NCBI GenBank assembly: GCA_903871905.1
Contig: CAIQIV010000489.1
Location: forward strand, 1-41,446
DNA from: an uncultured Chloroflexota bacterium
GTDB taxonomy: Bacteria > Chloroflexota > Anaerolineae > Anaerolineales > UBA4823
Length of the DNA: 41,446 bases
Direction: 5' to 3'
The position numbers were made by a program, and so were the translations under genes. The notes under the pieces are model-generated. The model searched no databases. It was given only the letters and a program-made list of their open reading frames with translations, and was not told where the DNA came from. Of the stretch, positions 23,478 through 31,483 are shown one piece after another (positions within the stretch are counted from its first letter, which is position 1; each line of letters begins with the position of its first letter).

Positions 23478-24413
23478 TTAAGGGGCAAGCACCTGGATGT
23501 TTGCCTGGCTGCGGCGCTGCTGCAGCCACTGCTGCAGTGCCTGGCCCTGAAGCGAGCGAAGCATTTCGGGAGGAAGCTGCCGTTGTGCATCGCGTTCAAT
23601 CATCTGGAGGATATGATAACCGGCAGGAGACTGGATCACCGCCGTATATTGGCCCGGTTCCAGGGCAAAAACAGCTTTTTCCAGGTCCTGGTCGATCAGG
23701 TAGCCCTTTGGAAACCAGCCCAGGTCACCCAGAGTGAGCGGGCTGATTTCTTTTGCCAGGGTTGCAAAATCCTTGCCAGCTTGCAGCTGGGTATAAATTT
23801 CATTGGCCTGGGCTGGATTGTAGACCAGGATCTGGCGGGCATGGATTTGTACGGCGGCCTGGGGCGCTTGGGCAGCAATGCGATCACGCATCCAGGCAGC
23901 TTGTAGTGAGCGCTCCATAGCCTGGCGGAAGGAAGCCTCGGTGTAGTGATTGGCAGCCATCCAGCTTGCAAGGGCTTCCGTCCCACCCATTTTGGCAGCT
24001 AGTTGATCGATGTGGGTTTGCAGGACCGCCGGGTCGGGCTGGAAACTGTTTTCCTGTGCTCCCTGCGCCAACAGGACCTGGTCGACCAGGTCTGTCTGCA
24101 CCCGTTTTACTTCTTCCGGGCTCAGGTCTTTGCCAATGGCGCTGCGGTAGCGCTCCAACTCCGCCTGATATTCGGACAGCAGGATGCCCTCGCCGTTGAC
24201 CTGAACTGCCAGGGGGGCAGCTGCAGTCGCGGAAGCTGCGGGGAGCATGGTGGTTATGGAGGACGGTCCGACCTGGCTGGCAGCAGGAACTGGAGACGCT
24301 GCACCAGGCTCGCTGGTCTGAACACCGCTGCGGCTGCATCCAGTCATGACAGCAAAGGCCAGGAGCAGGCTGCTCAGGCAGGCAATTAATTTGATGTGGT
24401 GTTTCCATTTCAT
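23478..24413 (-). CDS. Parvulin-type peptidyl-prolyl isomerase lipoprotein (SurA/PrsA-like)
   Basis: The 311-aa product begins with a lipoprotein signal, KLIACLSSLLLAFAVMTGC, with the lipobox Cys at residue 26. A Ser/Ala/Pro-rich spacer follows. A SurA-N-like helical chaperone region spans about 75-190 (ILLSEYQAELERYRSAIGKD, DLVDQVLLAQGAQ). A parvulin rotamase domain follows at about 195-290 (IHARQILVYN, LGDLGWFPKGYLI, VIQSPAGYHILQMIER). It probably folds exported proteins outside the membrane. ATG 24413 gives the signal peptide; an in-frame extension of 20 codons is rejected. An extended -10 TGTTAGAAT ends 7 nt before the ATG, suggesting a leaderless start, although AGGGA adjoins the ATG. 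Confidence 0.93.
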   Translation of the reverse strand: MKWKHHIKLIACLSSLLLAFAVMTGCSRSGVQTSEPGAASPVPAASQVGPSSITTMLPAASATAAAPLAVQVNGEGILLSEYQAELERYRSAIGKDLSPEEVKRVQTDLVDQVLLAQGAQENSFQPDPAVLQTHIDQLAAKMGGTEALASWMAANHYTEASFRQAMERSLQAAWMRDRIAAQAPQAAVQIHARQILVYNPAQANEIYTQLQAGKDFATLAKEISPLTLGDLGWFPKGYLIDQDLEKAVFALEPGQYTAVIQSPAGYHILQMIERDAQRQLPPEMLRSLQGQALQQWLQQRRSQANIQVLAP

Positions 24414-24420
24414 TCCCTGG

Positions 24421-24429
24421 ATTCTAACA
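24421..24429 (-). promoter_or_regulatory. Extended -10 element with leaderless spacing before the parvulin gene
   Basis: The minus strand reads TGT-TAGAAT, then 7 nt, then ATG at 24413. The expected transcription start coincides with the start codon. Confidence 0.5.
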
Positions 24430-24495
24430 TCTCTGCAGGGAAGATACAATTGAGAAAAATGTACGGGGTGCATTGCAGGAGATTAATCCTCCTCC

Positions 24496-24525
24496 TTGAC
24501 AGAACACCTGAATCGCAGATAATAT
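24496..24525 (+). promoter_or_regulatory. Promoter of the T-box/pheST operon
   Basis: TTGACA (24496-24501) is followed by TAATAT (24520-24525, spacer 18) or GATAAT (24518-24523, spacer 16). Transcription would begin near 24530 and give a leader of about 330 nt before pheS. Confidence 0.7.
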
Positions 24526-24539
24526 GAGTGACAATTGAC

Positions 24540-24846
24540 CTTAAAATGTGACGACAGAGAAAAGTACACCAGGGGAAACCGCCAGGGAGGCAGGGGCAGA
24601 GATTGGAACCCTTGCCCGGTGAAAGCTGGTTGAAGTTCGCTCCCGAGCAGCCCAGGGGAACGCGCAGGGATGGTGCATATCCTTGTGCCTGTAGTCTGGG
24701 ACGTAGCCCCACCGTTATGAGGGGAGCTAATCGCCGTAAATGGTCGTTAGCTGCAGAGTGTGCCAGGCAGGCTTCCTGCCCGGTACAGCAAAGCAGGGTG
24801 GTACCGCGGGATAATCCCCGCCCCTTCGGTTGGGCGGGATTTTTTT
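24540..24846 (+). promoter_or_regulatory. T-box riboswitch, phenylalanine-specific
   Basis: The leader of pheS contains the diagnostic T-box sequence AGGGTGGTACCGCGG at 24795-24809. Its TGGT bulge (24799-24802) is complementary to a tRNA ending ACCA, as in tRNA-Phe with discriminator A73. Upstream, GGTGAAAGCTGG followed by TTGAAG-TTC-GC matches the distal part of Stem I and the specifier loop, with TTC (24636-24638) as the specifier codon for Phe. The region ends in an intrinsic terminator that competes with the antiterminator. The expected action is that uncharged tRNA-Phe binds and pheST is transcribed. The T-box call is firm, the specifier assignment strong, and the exact 5' boundary approximate. 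Confidence 0.93.
24817..24846 (+). terminator. T-box intrinsic terminator
   Basis: CCCGCCC (24817-24823) pairs with GGGCGGG (24832-24838) around CTTCGGTT and is followed by ATTTTTTT. It overlaps the 3' side of the T-box antiterminator region, as expected for switching. Confidence 0.92.
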
Positions 24847-24863
24847 GTTCTTTTGGAGGCAGA

Positions 24864-25925
24864 ATGCTGGAACAATTGGAAACGATCAGCCAGGACGCGC
24901 TGGCAAGCCTGAAAGATGTCCAGGATGAAGAGAGCCTGCAGCGCTGGAGAGTGGCTCACCTGGGGCGAAGCTCACCGCTGATGCAGGTGTTTGATCGGAT
25001 GGGTAGCCTGCCCAAAGAGGAGCGCCCGGTCGTGGGACGGCGGGCAAATGAGGTCAAACAGGGGTTGGAAGTAGCTTATACCCAGCAATCGGAGGCGCTG
25101 AAAGAGCTGGCTCTGGGGCGCTTGCTGCAGACCGAGCGCCTGGATGTTACCCTGCCAGGGAGAGCTTTATCCCACGGTCGCTTACACATTGCTACCCAGA
25201 CCCTGCGCCAGATCTACCAGATCTTTGCTGAAATGGGATTCCAGGTCTTCCGTTCACGGGAGGTGGAGACGGATGAGTTTAATTTCCAATTGCTGAATTT
25301 TCCTCCGAATCATCCGGCGCGGGAGATGCAAGATTCATTCTATATCCAAACTGGATCCGATCGCGGCGACGACCCGGTGCTGCTGCGGACCCACACCTCA
25401 CCCGGCCAGATCCATGCCATGCGCCAGTATGCAGCCATGGATCCTGATAATCCTCCCCCGGTGCGGATCATCTTGCCTGGGATGTGCTTCCGTTACGAGC
25501 AGGTAACTCACCGCCATGAGATGCAGTTTAACCAGGTGGAGGGGCTGGCGGTTGGTGAGCACATCACTATGGGGGATTTGAAAGGCACATTGAGCGACTT
25601 TGCCCGGCGTATGTTTGGGCAGGGTGTACGCTCACGCTTCCGCGCCTCGCATTTCCCATTCACGGAGCCGAGCGCCGAGATGGATATTGAATGTTTTGTG
25701 TGCGGCGGGGTTGGCTGCCAGGTGTGCAAGAAGAGTGGGTGGTTGGAGATACTGGGGTGTGGCATGGTCCACCCGGTGGTGCTGAGCAATGGTGGGTACG
25801 ATCCGCTGCGTTATTCGGGTTTTGCTTTTGGCATGGGACCTGAACGTATTGCAATGCTGCGGTATCGCATCGAAGATATTCGCTCGTTCTGGGCAAACGA
25901 CCTGCGTTTCCTGGAACAGTTCTAA
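24864..25925 (+). CDS. pheS: Phenylalanyl-tRNA synthetase alpha subunit
   Basis: PheS forms the catalytic core of the heterotetrameric synthetase that charges tRNA-Phe. The 353-aa length is typical. An N-terminal coiled-coil region (1-90) precedes the class II core. Motif 2 appears as GMCFRYEQVTHRHEMQFNQVEGL and motif 3 as GFAFGMGPERIAMLRY. The substrate block THTSPGQIHAM is present. An unusual CVCGGVGCQVCKKSGW Cys cluster, seen in many PheS proteins with a small zinc-like insert, precedes motif 3. ATG 24864 has GGAGG 6 nt upstream; the frame extends back through the T-box and that part is not translated. It is followed 14 nt later by pheT. Confidence 0.98.
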   Translation: MLEQLETISQDALASLKDVQDEESLQRWRVAHLGRSSPLMQVFDRMGSLPKEERPVVGRRANEVKQGLEVAYTQQSEALKELALGRLLQTERLDVTLPGRALSHGRLHIATQTLRQIYQIFAEMGFQVFRSREVETDEFNFQLLNFPPNHPAREMQDSFYIQTGSDRGDDPVLLRTHTSPGQIHAMRQYAAMDPDNPPPVRIILPGMCFRYEQVTHRHEMQFNQVEGLAVGEHITMGDLKGTLSDFARRMFGQGVRSRFRASHFPFTEPSAEMDIECFVCGGVGCQVCKKSGWLEILGCGMVHPVVLSNGGYDPLRYSGFAFGMGPERIAMLRYRIEDIRSFWANDLRFLEQF

Positions 25926-25939
25926 GCTGAGGTGTTGTA

Positions 25940-28492
25940 ATGAAGGTTGTACTTTCATGGGTTAAAGAATTTGTCGATATCCAGCTCCCGATTACCGATC
26001 TGGCTCATGTTTTAACCCTGGCTGGTTTGGAGGTGGAGGACATTCGCATGGTCGGGTTGGAAATGCCAGGCGCTGACCATGTTGAATTTAAGGTCAGTGG
26101 GCTGGCCTGGGATCCGGGCAAGATCGTGGTGGCGGAAGTTCAGGAGGTCATGCCGCATCCCAACGCTGACCGGCTGGTGCTATGCTGCCTGCTGGATGGT
26201 GAGCGTGAACATATTGTGCTTACAGGCGCGCCGAACCTGTATCCCTACAAGGGGCAGGGGCGCCTGGAAAAACCACTCAAAGTAGCGTATGCGCGCGAGG
26301 GAGCACAGCTTTATGATGGCCATCAGACCGGGCAGGTTCTCACCACCTTGAAGCGGGCTAAGATCCGGGGCGTAGAATCGTATTCCATGATCTGCTCGGA
26401 AAAAGAATTGGGGATCTCGGATGAGCACGAAGGAGTGATCATCCTGGATGATGACGCGCCGGTGGGCATGCCGCTGGTTGATTACATGGGGGATGCGGTT
26501 TTGGATATCGCCATTACCCCTAATATTGCCCGCAATGCAAACATACTGGGGGTAGCGCGGGAGATTGCAGCCTTGATTGGCCAACCGCTGCGCCAGCCGT
26601 CCTACGAGTTCCTGGCAGAGGGGCCTGAAATATCCCAGATGGTGAGCATCGAGATCCAGCAACCGGAGATGAACCCGCGCTTCGTGCTGGGTCTTATCCA
26701 GGGGGTACAGATTGGCCCCAGTCCATATCGGGTGCAGCGCCGCCTGCGCCTGGCAGGGATGCGCCCAATTAATAATATCGTGGATGCGACCAATTACTGC
26801 ATGTTAGAGATCGGTGAGCCGCTGCACGCTTTTGATTACGATGTGCTGGTACAGCGCGCTGGTGGGATGCCGACGATTATAACCCGCACGGCCCACCCTG
26901 GAGAGAGCTTAAAGACCCTGGATGATACAGAACGCAAGCTGGATGATTTTACGGTGCTGGTTTGTGACACGGCGGGAGCCCTATCGATTGCCGGTGTGAT
27001 GGGCGGCGCTGAATCCGAGGTGAGCGAGAACACACAGAACATCCTGCTTGAAGGGGCTGCCTGGAATTTTATTAACATCCGGAGGACAGTGAATGCGCAA
27101 CGTCTGCCGTCGGAAGCGGCATACCGGTTTTCGCGTGGGGTGCATCCGGCTATGGCTGAACGCGGAGTTCGCCGCTGCCTGGAAGCGATGCGTCTCTGGG
27201 CGGGTGGTATTGTTGCCCGCGGTTTAGTCGATAACTATCCGCTGCCGCCCACGGACCCGGTGGTTGAAATCACCCCGGCAGATGTCCTCCGTTGGTTGGG
27301 CATTTCACTGACGAGCAGTGAGATTGCTGAGCTCCTTGGACGCCTGGAGTTCCGTTCGACGATCCACGGAGAAACGGTGCGGTTCATCACACCGGATCAC
27401 CGCTTGGATATATCGGAAGGGGTGACGGGGATGGCAGACCTGATGGAAGATATCGCCAGGATTTATGGGTATGACCGCATCCCGGAGACGCGCATGGCAG
27501 ACGCCCTGCCGCCGCAGATGGGCAACCCGGAGCTTGAGCAGGAGGAAAAAGTGCGTGACATCCTGGCACGCCTGGGTTTGCAGGAGGTGATCAATTACCG
27601 TATGACCACCCCGCAGCGGGAAGCGCGGCGCCTGGTACCGGGGACGCTGTCGACCGAGAGCCTTTACACCAGGCTTGCCAACCCAATCTCCTCGGATCGG
27701 GATGTACTTCGGCAGAGCCTGTTGTCGAGCGTTTTAGAAGTTGTGGAACGCAACGCACGCCTGCGCCCACGCCTTGCGCTGTTTGAGATCGGTCCGGTGT
27801 TTCTGCATTCAGAAGATGGGGACCTGCCTGATGAGCAAACCCGATTGGTGATTGTGCTGGCTGGCAGCCGCGAGGTTCCTGGCTGGTTGAATAAGCAGCC
27901 TGAAGCCGTGGATTTCTATGACCTGAAGGGCATTGTCAGTGACCTGTTCAGTGATCTGCACCTGCAGGATGTGCACTTTGAGCCAGGCGTACACCCGACC
28001 TTCCACCCTGGCAAGTTTGCTCGCCTGTTATATGGGGAGATAGAGCTGGGGGTCATGGGTGAACTGCACCCATTGGTGACCCGGCAGTATGATCTGCCGC
28101 GCCGCGCCGAGTCCAGCGGTGGTGAGATGGCTATATTGGCGGCTGACCTGGACCTGGCAAGGCTGCTGGATAAAGCGGCTGGGCGCTACAATATCACTGC
28201 TATCCCTGAGTATCCACCTGTCCTGGAGGATCTGGCGCTGATTGTGGATGATGCAGTGCCTGCGGGTAAAGTGTCGCAGGTCATCCGCCAGGCAGCCGGG
28301 AAGATGTTGGTACAGCTTGAACTTTTTGATGTCTACCGCGGAGGGCAGGTTGGCGCCGGCAAGAAGAGCCTTGCCTACAGCCTGACTTACCAGGCGGTGG
28401 ACCGTACCCTGAACGATAAAGATGTGCTGGGCATCCGGCAGCGCATCTTGCGCCGACTGGAACAGGAAACTGGCGCCCAACTTCGCTCCTGA
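25940..28492 (+). CDS. pheT: Phenylalanyl-tRNA synthetase beta subunit
   Basis: The 850-aa product is a full-length PheT. An N-terminal B1 domain opens it, followed by an EMAP-like tRNA-binding OB fold (about 45-160; VVAEVQEVMPHPNADRLVLC). The B3/B4 editing region includes VDATNYCMLEIGEPLHAFD. B5 (about 440-515) and a catalytic-like domain follow (VINYRMTTPQ, LANPISSDRDVLRQSLLSS). The C-terminal FDX-ACB anticodon-binding domain is about 755-850 (PEYPPVLEDLALIVDD, KSLAYSLTYQAVDRTLNDKDV). GAGG precedes the ATG. It is co-transcribed with pheS under T-box control. Confidence 0.98.
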   Translation: MKVVLSWVKEFVDIQLPITDLAHVLTLAGLEVEDIRMVGLEMPGADHVEFKVSGLAWDPGKIVVAEVQEVMPHPNADRLVLCCLLDGEREHIVLTGAPNLYPYKGQGRLEKPLKVAYAREGAQLYDGHQTGQVLTTLKRAKIRGVESYSMICSEKELGISDEHEGVIILDDDAPVGMPLVDYMGDAVLDIAITPNIARNANILGVAREIAALIGQPLRQPSYEFLAEGPEISQMVSIEIQQPEMNPRFVLGLIQGVQIGPSPYRVQRRLRLAGMRPINNIVDATNYCMLEIGEPLHAFDYDVLVQRAGGMPTIITRTAHPGESLKTLDDTERKLDDFTVLVCDTAGALSIAGVMGGAESEVSENTQNILLEGAAWNFINIRRTVNAQRLPSEAAYRFSRGVHPAMAERGVRRCLEAMRLWAGGIVARGLVDNYPLPPTDPVVEITPADVLRWLGISLTSSEIAELLGRLEFRSTIHGETVRFITPDHRLDISEGVTGMADLMEDIARIYGYDRIPETRMADALPPQMGNPELEQEEKVRDILARLGLQEVINYRMTTPQREARRLVPGTLSTESLYTRLANPISSDRDVLRQSLLSSVLEVVERNARLRPRLALFEIGPVFLHSEDGDLPDEQTRLVIVLAGSREVPGWLNKQPEAVDFYDLKGIVSDLFSDLHLQDVHFEPGVHPTFHPGKFARLLYGEIELGVMGELHPLVTRQYDLPRRAESSGGEMAILAADLDLARLLDKAAGRYNITAIPEYPPVLEDLALIVDDAVPAGKVSQVIRQAAGKMLVQLELFDVYRGGQVGAGKKSLAYSLTYQAVDRTLNDKDVLGIRQRILRRLEQETGAQLRS

Positions 28493-28507
28493 TTGTGATA
28501 TAACAGC

Positions 28508-28548
28508 GATGATGCGGGTACTCAGCAGGCGCTGCTGCCCGTATCATC
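28508..28548 (+). terminator. Large hairpin after pheT, possible terminator or processing site
   Basis: Arms of 11 nt (28508-28518 and 28538-28548, one G-U pair) enclose a second 6-bp hairpin, CAGCAG-GCG-CTGCTG (28523-28537). There is no U-run after it (TCTGGATTTC), so it may be a weak or factor-assisted terminator, or an mRNA-stabilising structure between pheT and the next gene. Confidence 0.45.
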
Positions 28549-28582
28549 TCTGGATTTCATCTTACTGGAAGGAGACTATGGG

Positions 28583-28879
28583 ATGCAAAATCGGAATGCT
28601 GCGATTGCCTTGACCATTGCCTCAGTGGTGCTGTGCGGCTGCCCGGGATTATTGGCATTATTCATGGGAGCCCTGTTTGCCTTGATCAGTTTTATACCTG
28701 GAGCTGATATCGACATCGGCGGCAGCAACGATCCTCAGGCCGCGCTCATGTTTGGGCTCTTTGCCCTGTGCGTTGGACTGATTTTTGTACTTATACCGGT
28801 GGTCGTGGGTGTGGTCACCCTGCGCCGTAAGGCGGAAGTCCCTGCCAGTTTTAACGAGCCTATTCCGCCTGCTATCTAA
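28583..28879 (+). CDS. Small two-helix membrane protein, unknown
   Basis: The 98-aa product has two hydrophobic segments, about 8-40 (ALTIASVVLCGCPGLLALFMGALFA in the first part) and 52-80 (ALMFGLFALCVGLIFVLIPVVVGVV). A short acidic/Gly loop (PGADIDIGGSND) separates them, and a basic patch RRKAE precedes a Pro-rich tail. I recognise no named family. AAGGAG lies about 10 nt before the ATG. It follows a hairpin after pheT, so expression with pheST is uncertain. Its stop overlaps the end of the convergent phosphatase gene by 8 nt. Confidence 0.75.
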   Translation: MQNRNAAIALTIASVVLCGCPGLLALFMGALFALISFIPGADIDIGGSNDPQAALMFGLFALCVGLIFVLIPVVVGVVTLRRKAEVPASFNEPIPPAI

Positions 28880-29579
28880 GCGACTCATCCTCTGTTGTAA
28901 GCTCTTCTAACTCGCCGGGCTGGGGTACGCCTGAAACCAGCTCGGCGGCTTTCCCTTGTAGGTGCGAAGAGGATGACCAGCTAATCAGCTCACCAGAGAT
29001 TTTCCCGCGGTTTTCATGCAGCAGGATCTCGCTGATCGAGCAGTTTGCGCTTTCTTGGTGCAGGATGGCTTGCAGGTTGACGTGTGGGCACAGATCCTTG
29101 ATGGTCAGGGTAAAAATCCCTCCATGGGCGACGATCAGCAAGCTGCGCCCGGATTTGCCCTGGACTGCCCAAAGCAAACCGCGCAGCATCCGATCGCGCA
29201 ACTCAAAATAATTCTCGCCTCCCGGGAAGCGGGTTCCAGGATGCCCATCCAGCCAGCCTTCTAACACCTGGTTGTGACGGGCCCACAGCTCGGCACTAAC
29301 TGGTTGACCTTCCAGGTCACCCACGTTGATCTCGCGAAAATTTTCCATAACGGTATATCTAAGCCCAACCGCCTGGGCAATAATCTGCGCAGTTTGCACG
29401 GCGCGGCATAAAGGCGAGGCGTAGATCTCATCCACCTGCTGGTTTTGGAAGTAAGCAGCAGTTTGTTGGGCTTGCAGACGGCCCTTGTCGTTCAGGGGGT
29501 AGTCAATTTTCCGGTGGGATAATTCCTTTGTCAGGTTGGCGCGGTTTTCGCCATGACGGATCAGATAAATTCGATTCAT
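28872..29579 (-). CDS. Histidine phosphatase (phosphoglycerate mutase-like) family
   Basis: The 235-aa product opens with the RHG motif, NRIYLIRHGENRANLTKE, whose His is the phosphoacceptor. Further blocks are IYASPLCRAVQTAQIIAQ and LLIVAHGGIFTLTI with the second catalytic His. It belongs to the PGM/fructose-2,6-bisphosphatase/cobC superfamily and the substrate is not determinable. ATG 29579 is used because it begins the RHG motif; a 24-codon in-frame extension overlaps the upstream gene and is rejected. The start lies 8 nt after the upstream stop, with TGAGAG as a weak ribosome site. It is the last gene of a minus-strand trio with two membrane proteins. Confidence 0.93.
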   Translation of the reverse strand: MNRIYLIRHGENRANLTKELSHRKIDYPLNDKGRLQAQQTAAYFQNQQVDEIYASPLCRAVQTAQIIAQAVGLRYTVMENFREINVGDLEGQPVSAELWARHNQVLEGWLDGHPGTRFPGGENYFELRDRMLRGLLWAVQGKSGRSLLIVAHGGIFTLTIKDLCPHVNLQAILHQESANCSISEILLHENRGKISGELISWSSSSHLQGKAAELVSGVPQPGELEELTTEDESLR

Positions 29580-29587
29580 GGATGCTC

Positions 29588-30544
29588 TCAGGGTTGGGTG
29601 AAGATAAGTTTCCAACTGCCCGGGTAAGGCTTGCCGGAATCGTTGGGGCATTCAAAGGCCAACAGACCGGTGACCGGCTGGCCGCCTTCCGCCAGGCGCA
29701 GGGTATACGTGATACCCGAACTGATGGTGAAATCGCCATATCCCAGGCCGAGTTCCGGCTTGAGGCCGGTGAAGAAGTGCGCCTCGTTGTTTCCCCAGGT
29801 GACGATAGCCTCCAGTCCGGGGACGGCCTGGTCGGCAGAATCAAAAGCCTGTAGTTGAAGCTGGGATTGCCCGATTTTCGGGTCACAGACCTTTTCCTGC
29901 TTGCTGAGCACAAATGGGGCGCCTGGTGTGATGGTAGGGGTGGGGGATGGAGGCGGTGTTCCGGTTTGGGGGCGAGCTACAACAGTGGGTGCAATGGTTC
30001 CCTGTACCGGGGTGACAGGGGGGACAGGCAGTGTTGAGGTGGAAGGGGTGGTGCTGGTGAAAGCAGATGTCAGCGTGAGCTGAGCAGCGATGGCGGTCGG
30101 CGAGGCGGTGAGTGTCGGCGATTCAAGACTCATTGGGCTGGAGGCTGTTGGGGGCAGGCGCGTGGCGGTGGAAGCTGGTAGAATAGTGGGCGGCGGCGGA
30201 GTGACTGGTCCCTGGCCCAGCGAGACAGCCAGAAGCCCCAAGGAACGGGCCTCATCAGGGGCTTTACCCCCGGCTAGAGTGCGCTGCGCCTGGTCAGCCA
30301 GAGCGCGGTTGAGGTCCGGGTCACCTAACAGTTCCAACCGAGCCTTGGCGCGCACAATATCACCGTTTGCCTGGTAGGCCGCGGCGATCAAGGCGCGGAA
30401 GCGGTCTTTTTCTTCCGGGCTCAGCGCAGCTGGATTGGTGTCTACATATTCAACCGGCCATACAAAACTGGATATCAGGTAGCCAATCAGCGCCCCCAAC
30501 AGCAAACCTGTTAGCAAATACCAGTGACCGCGTTTTTTGTTCAT
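29588..30544 (-). CDS. Membrane-anchored protein with helical module, Pro/Thr linker and terminal domain
   Basis: The 318-aa product has a membrane helix (about 9-30, YLLTGLLLGALIGYLISSF). A short helical repeat-like module follows (about 38-110; DRFRALIAAAYQANGDIVRA, LELLGDPDLNRALADQAQ). A long Ser/Thr/Pro-rich low-complexity linker (about 113-210) leads to a C-terminal domain of about 105 residues with two Cys (EKVCDPKIG and LAFECPNDSG). The N-terminal module resembles that of the gene just upstream, suggesting duplication. No enzyme motif is seen. Its ATG overlaps the upstream stop (ATGA). An envelope scaffold or sensor role is possible; function unknown. Confidence 0.82.
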   Translation of the reverse strand: MNKKRGHWYLLTGLLLGALIGYLISSFVWPVEYVDTNPAALSPEEKDRFRALIAAAYQANGDIVRAKARLELLGDPDLNRALADQAQRTLAGGKAPDEARSLGLLAVSLGQGPVTPPPPTILPASTATRLPPTASSPMSLESPTLTASPTAIAAQLTLTSAFTSTTPSTSTLPVPPVTPVQGTIAPTVVARPQTGTPPPSPTPTITPGAPFVLSKQEKVCDPKIGQSQLQLQAFDSADQAVPGLEAIVTWGNNEAHFFTGLKPELGLGYGDFTISSGITYTLRLAEGGQPVTGLLAFECPNDSGKPYPGSWKLIFTQP

Positions 30545-30897
30545 GGCGTTGGAACCGCCTGGGTTGGAGGCAAAGCCTGTAGCGCCTGTGAGAGTTCGCG
30601 CAGTAGAGTCAGGTCGATATTCGTGTAGCCGATCCCTTCGGCGAACTCAATTGCTTGAACTGCCTGGGCAAGGGGGGGAGTTTTATCCAGCTCAGACAGG
30701 CGACGAGCAGCCAGAGGCAGGTCTTTATTAAGGTGGTATGACTCAGCAATCATCAATACACAGTCTGTTTTGTAGTCGATGCGTAGGGTCTGCGAGGACG
30801 GTCCGGGTGCAGCCGGGGGATACAGATACCAACCCAGGGCCAAACCTGCAGCACAACCCAGTGCGATCGCTATCAAGAAAGCTATCCAGCGTTTCAT
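30541..30897 (-). CDS. Short membrane-anchored paralogue of the downstream protein
   Basis: The 118-aa product has a membrane helix at about 4-25 (WIAFLIAIALGCAAGLALGW), then WYLYPPAAPGP, then a soluble helical module LRIDYKTDCVLMIAESYHLN followed by LPLAARRLSELD. The layout (helix, small WxxP-type segment, DY-type helix, A-x-RL repeat) parallels the first 110 residues of the next gene without the linker and beta domain. That suggests tandem duplication and loss or gain of the tail. The genes overlap by 4 nt (ATGA). No known function. Confidence 0.78.
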   Translation of the reverse strand: MKRWIAFLIAIALGCAAGLALGWYLYPPAAPGPSSQTLRIDYKTDCVLMIAESYHLNKDLPLAARRLSELDKTPPLAQAVQAIEFAEGIGYTNIDLTLLRELSQALQALPPTQAVPTP

Positions 30898-30966
30898 ACC
30901 CAGGGTATTGTCCCACAGACCTCCCCGGCAAGCAAGGGATGATGTAAAATTGATCTTTAGAAAAGC

Positions 30967-30995
30967 TTGCTTTTGAGTGAAAAATCCGTTACAAT
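30967..30995 (+). promoter_or_regulatory. Promoter of spoVS
   Basis: TTGCTT (30967-30972), a 17-nt spacer and TACAAT (30990-30995) form a reasonable sigma70-type promoter. A leader of about 65 nt would precede spoVS. Confidence 0.6.
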
Positions 30996-31067
30996 TTTTA
31001 TGGGACTGAGCGTTATTCCTTTACCCTAGCAACCATTTTCTTCACTCTTTGAAGGGAGGGAACCATC

Positions 31068-31328
31068 ATGGATGTCATTAAGGTCTCAGGAACTTCACGA
31101 ACATCGGCGGTAGCGGGAGCAATTGCTGGTGTATTTCGTGAAAACAAACGGGCCGAAGTGCAGGCGATTGGCGCAATCGCCGTCAATCAGGCGATCAAGG
31201 CACTTGTACTTGCCAAGGGATACCTGAAGGAAGATGGTTTTGAGATCGTGTTTTCCCCCGAATTTGTTGATGTTGAGATCGATGGGAAGACACGGACTGC
31301 GATTAAATTTATCATCGAAGCAAGATAA
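31068..31328 (+). CDS. spoVS: Stage V sporulation protein S homologue
   Basis: The 86-aa product matches SpoVS over its whole length: DVIKVSGTSRTSAVAGAIAG, KRAEVQAIGAIAVNQAIKAL and DGKTRTAIKFIIEAR. SpoVS is an Alba-like nucleic-acid-binding fold. In Bacillus it affects septation and spore coat formation, but homologues occur widely in non-sporulating Chloroflexota and Deinococcus-Thermus, where they may be DNA/RNA-binding regulators. A strong GGAGGGAACCATC ribosome site and a good promoter suggest high expression. It is monocistronic by appearance. Confidence 0.96.
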   Translation: MDVIKVSGTSRTSAVAGAIAGVFRENKRAEVQAIGAIAVNQAIKALVLAKGYLKEDGFEIVFSPEFVDVEIDGKTRTAIKFIIEAR

Positions 31329-31471
31329 CCGACCGGCACGGGAATTGACCAATCATCAATAGCCAGGCTTTGCTCCGCGAAGCTTCGGATAGGGGAGATT
31401 TGGTTATTTTTCGCCCGGGATTACAGCCTACCAATTTTGAAATTAAACCGTGATATGCGGCGCTCATCAGT

Positions 31472-31477
31472 TATACT
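31472..31477 (+). promoter_or_regulatory. -10 element with leaderless spacing before the esterase gene
   Basis: TATACT ends 6 nt before ATG 31484. The intervening GAAAGG could also act as a very close Shine-Dalgarno. Confidence 0.4.
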
Positions 31478-31483
31478 GAAAGG

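Noticed and set aside
24603-24863. In-frame 87-codon N-terminal extension of pheS
   Set aside because: It reads through the T-box and its terminator. ATG 24864 has a good Shine-Dalgarno and gives the standard PheS N-terminus.
29940-30240. Low-complexity repeats that might suggest a repeat array
   Set aside because: They encode the Ser/Thr/Pro-rich linker of a membrane protein. No regular repeat-spacer pattern exists, so this is not CRISPR.
30928-30971. AGCAAG/CTTGCT inverted repeat upstream of spoVS
   Set aside because: Six-base arms separated by about 29 nt are likely chance, and the right arm is simply part of the -35 element.
31378-31387. CGAAGCTTCG palindrome after spoVS
   Set aside because: It is only 10 bp with no loop or U-tract, so it is not a credible terminator or operator on this evidence.
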